From contig NZ_CAJZAG010000005.1 in NCBI RefSeq assembly GCF_914271485.1, positions 124,001 to 188,000 of the forward strand: 64,000 nucleotides of DNA, read 5' to 3'. The notes under the pieces are model-generated. The model made no database searches, was not told the origin of the DNA, and saw only the letters and a list, made by a program, of their open reading frames with translations. The position numbers and the translations under genes were made by a program. The number at the start of each line of letters is the position of its first letter. Position 1 is the stretch's first letter. The stretch is from Cupriavidus pampae (GTDB taxonomy: Bacteria; Pseudomonadota; Gammaproteobacteria; Burkholderiales; Burkholderiaceae). Positions 61,695-64,000 of this stretch are shown piece by piece.

Positions 61695-62844
61695 GGCCCG
61701 ACAAACGCGTCGGTGGCATCCACAGATAGCTTTCGTCGATATCCCCCACCGACGTCACACCCAGCATCGCCATATTGCGCGACACCTCCTGCTGCATTAG
61801 CTCGATCGCCTTGCGCACCCCGGGCAAGCCCTGCACCGCCGCCGCATAACAAAACGGCCGACCGACAAACACGAACTTCGCACCGAGCGCGAGTGCCTTG
61901 AGCACGTCGCTGCCGCGCCGCACGCCGCTATCGAGCATCACCGGCACGGTCGGACACGCGCGCACCACCTGCGGCAGTACACGCAGCGGCGCCACCGCGC
62001 CATCGAGCTGACGCCCACCGTGATTGGACACGATAATGCCGTCCGCGCCCGCGTCGACGGCGATCCTCGCATCGCGCGCATCGAGAATGCCCTTGATCAC
62101 GAGCGTGCCGGGCCACAGCTTGCGAATCAGCGTGAAGTGGCGCCAGTCCAGATGACCGCGATCCGAAAAATCGCGCTGCACATTGGGCGACAGGATCGGC
62201 GCACCACGCGTGGCGTAGTTGTTCTCGAAATGCGGCATGCCATGGCGCAGCATGGTCTTCAGAAACGTACCGAACAACCAGCGCGGATGCGTGATGCCTT
62301 CCCACGCCAGCCGCGCGCTCGGCCGCAGCGGTGCCGAGAATCCCGCACGCGCATAGTTCTCGCGATTGGGCGGCACCGGCGTATCGACCGTGATCACCAG
62401 CGTGCCGTAGTTCGCCGCGCGCACGCGCTCGATCAGCGCGATGATGCTGGGCTCGTCGCCAGGCAGATACGCCTGAAACCACGCATCGGGATTGACCCGC
62501 ACCACCTGCTCGAGCGGAATCAACGACGAGCCGCTCATGATCATCGGCACGTTCTCTTGCGCGGCAGCCTGCGCCAGCACGATATCGCCACGGTACGCCG
62601 ACAAGGCCGCAAGGCCCATCGGCGCGATGCCGAATGGCGACGCATAGGTGCGCCCGAACAGCGACGTGGCCGTGGACCGGCGCGAAACATCCACCAGCAC
62701 GCGCGTGATCAGACCTACGTCGTCAAAGGCATCACGATTGCCCTGAAATGACCGGTAGCGCTCCGCCGCGCCGGCGATATAGCCAAACACCGGCGCGGGC
62801 AGGCGGCGCCGCGCGGCCACCTCGAAGTCATCGAGACACAGCAT
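61672..62844 (-). CDS. FMN-dependent alpha-hydroxy-acid dehydrogenase (lactate dehydrogenase/mandelate dehydrogenase type)
   Basis: 390 residues. TIM-barrel family with [60 protein letters not shown], the active-site loop [10 protein letters not shown] with catalytic His and Arg, and [20 protein letters not shown] for FMN phosphate. It oxidises an L-2-hydroxy acid such as lactate or mandelate. The membrane-binding insert typical of mandelate dehydrogenase was not evident. The Bug receptor gene is 6 bases upstream on the same strand, suggesting a hydroxy-acid ligand for it. Confidence 0.93.
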   Translation of the reverse strand: MLCLDDFEVAARRRLPAPVFGYIAGAAERYRSFQGNRDAFDDVGLITRVLVDVSRRSTATSLFGRTYASPFGIAPMGLAALSAYRGDIVLAQAAAQENVPMIMSGSSLIPLEQVVRVNPDAWFQAYLPGDEPSIIALIERVRAANYGTLVITVDTPVPPNRENYARAGFSAPLRPSARLAWEGITHPRWLFGTFLKTMLRHGMPHFENNYATRGAPILSPNVQRDFSDRGHLDWRHFTLIRKLWPGTLVIKGILDARDARIAVDAGADGIIVSNHGGRQLDGAVAPLRVLPQVVRACPTVPVMLDSGVRRGSDVLKALALGAKFVFVGRPFCYAAAVQGLPGVRKAIELMQQEVSRNMAMLGVTSVGDIDESYLWMPPTRLSGLSAAGTR

Positions 62845-62850
62845 CGTGGC

Positions 62851-63852
62851 TTATTCCGGCTTGATGCCCGACTTGCGCACGAGGTCGCCCCACTTGACGC
62901 TTTCGGACGCCATGTACTGCTTGAAGCTGGCGCTATCCGACGCTTCCACCTTCATGCCCTGCGCGGTCATCTTGGCGCGCGTGTCAGGGTCAGCCGCCAC
63001 CACCTTCACACCATGCTCGAGCTTCTGCACGATATCGGCGGGCGTGCCGGCCGGTGCGTACAGGCCGAACCACGTCAGCGCCTCGAAACCCTTGAGGCCG
63101 GACTCCGAGACCGTCGGGATGTTCGGTGCGCTCGGCGCGCGCTCGAGGCTCGATACCGCGATCGCGCGTAGCTTGCCGCTACGGATGTAAGGCAGCAGCG
63201 TCGGCAGGTTGCTGAACATCAGTGGCACCTGATTGCCGAGCACATCGGCAATCGCGTTGGCCTCGCCCTTGTACGGCACATGCACCATCTGCACGCCGGC
63301 CATGGTCGAGAACAGTTCGGCCGCCACGTGTTGCGGACCGCCGGGGCCCGACGACGCGTAGTTGAGCGCGCCATTCTTCTCACGCGCGTACTTGATGACG
63401 TCCTGCACCGTATGCAGCGGCAGCGACGGATGCACGACCAGCACCAGCGGCACCGAGGCCACCAGCGAGACCGGCACGAAATCCTTCACCGGGTTGAAAC
63501 GCAGCTTCGGATACATGCCCGGCGCCACCACCATCGTCGATTGCGTGCCCAGCAGCAGCGTGTAGCCATCCGGCTTGGCGCGTGCCACGGCTTCCGCCGC
63601 GATGGTGCCGGTGGCACCGGCGCGGTTCTCGATCACGAACGACTGGCCCAGGTCCTTGCCGAGCCCCTGCCCCACCAGCCGTGCTACCTGATCCACCGCG
63701 CCGCCCGCCGAGAAGCCCACCAGCAGCGTGGCCGGCTTGGTCGGATAGTCGGTGGCCGCATGGGCGCCGCCGATGGCAACCATCAGCCCGGTGCACAGCG
63801 ATGCGGAAATAAAGCGACGGCGAGCGGAATTTGCCCCGTGAAGGTACGTCAT
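62851..63852 (-). CDS. Bug-family (TctC-like) periplasmic solute receptor
   Basis: 333 residues with a signal peptide (RRRFISASLCTGLMVAIGGA, cleavage near AHAA). Bug motifs: YPTKPATLLVGFSAGGAVDQ, IENRAGATGTIAAEAVARAK, PDGYTLLLGTQSTMV, HVPYKGEANAIADVLGNQVP. It is first in an operon with the 2-hydroxy-acid dehydrogenase and is a likely receptor for that acid or a related carboxylate. No TctAB components are nearby. Confidence 0.94.
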   Translation of the reverse strand: MTYLHGANSARRRFISASLCTGLMVAIGGAHAATDYPTKPATLLVGFSAGGAVDQVARLVGQGLGKDLGQSFVIENRAGATGTIAAEAVARAKPDGYTLLLGTQSTMVVAPGMYPKLRFNPVKDFVPVSLVASVPLVLVVHPSLPLHTVQDVIKYAREKNGALNYASSGPGGPQHVAAELFSTMAGVQMVHVPYKGEANAIADVLGNQVPLMFSNLPTLLPYIRSGKLRAIAVSSLERAPSAPNIPTVSESGLKGFEALTWFGLYAPAGTPADIVQKLEHGVKVVAADPDTRAKMTAQGMKVEASDSASFKQYMASESVKWGDLVRKSGIKPE

Positions 63853-63884
63853 GTCTGTCCCCTTGATTATTGTTCTGGGGCGAC

Positions 63885-63965
63885 CGCGTCGGGCGCGGCG
63901 CTCCCCTCAACGCTTGTTAAGCATTGTGGAGAGAGCCGCGTCCGACGCGACTCTCTCCTCAACGC
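63885..63965. repeat. Imperfect 29-bp direct repeats with a strong hairpin
   Basis: The units 63885-63913 and 63937-63965 match at 24 of 29 bases. The second is part of a hairpin at 63928-63958 (GGAGAGAG-C-CGCGT / ACGCG-A-CTCTCTCC, 13 paired of 14, 3-nt loop). It lies 33 bases upstream of the Bug gene start and could be in its leader. Confidence 0.6.
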
Positions 63966-64000
63966 GCGCGACACGCGTTGTCCTGCGGCCGGCACGCACC

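Overview
The window is a high-GC chromosomal segment of a beta-proteobacterium of the order Burkholderiales, most likely Burkholderiaceae of the Cupriavidus/Ralstonia type. This is inferred from the two Bug (TctC-like) solute receptors, a DUF2968 protein, the number of LysR/GntR/MarR regulators of small-molecule catabolism, and the G/C-rich third codon positions. No rRNA, tRNA, CRISPR array, prophage or insertion sequence was seen. The segment reads as accessory-rich chromosome built from many small, locally regulated operons.

Layout. 1-10.4 kb (minus strand): start of rnk, a chemotaxis receptor, a lipoprotein metallophosphoesterase, an exported M16 metallopeptidase and a type V autotransporter. 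10.5-14.8 kb: a less G/C-biased patch with a MarR-GNAT fusion regulator, a Phd/ParE-type toxin-antitoxin pair, an unknown protein and an orphan YejA-like binding protein. 14.9-21.2 kb: an AraC/SDR pair, then two PhoX/DUF839 Tat lipoproteins. 21.3-27.5 kb: an OhrR-like MarR divergent from an exported hydrolase, an Lrp regulator, a long leader before an oxalate/formate-type MFS carrier with its 40-residue small subunit, an SDR and an exported c-type cytochrome. 27.5-36.4 kb: an aspartoacylase-family deacylase, an Lrp and a double-wHTH GntR regulator, a C45 amidase and a complete Dpp-type ABC importer; together these look like uptake and hydrolysis of N-acylated amino acids or peptides.

36.5-45.4 kb: LysR, GST and a PNPOx-FNR-2Fe2S fusion; a XRE-cupin regulator; a Rid-MOSC-ferredoxin reductase operon; an MFS carrier and a GntR regulator. 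Arrays of a GTTTCCC heptamer sit at the promoters of the Rid operon and the MFS gene and suggest one shared regulator. 46.1-49.5 kb: a bufferin-type RiPP operon (DUF2282 precursor, MNIO/DUF692 enzyme, DUF2063 partner, DoxX) facing an ECF sigma factor and a zinc-binding anti-sigma protein. This is the most distinctive system in the window and probably a metal (copper) stress response.

49.7-64 kb: a Tat-exported epoxide-hydrolase-like protein, MgtC/SapB, an exported crotonase-fold protein, a PQQ-type sugar dehydrogenase lipoprotein, a minimal KptA-like domain, DUF2968, a ggt-Bug-GAF operon with divergent LysR, a 5'-nucleotidase with YnfA, and a Bug-FMN 2-hydroxyacid dehydrogenase operon. All positions and functions come from reading the sequence; no database search was run.
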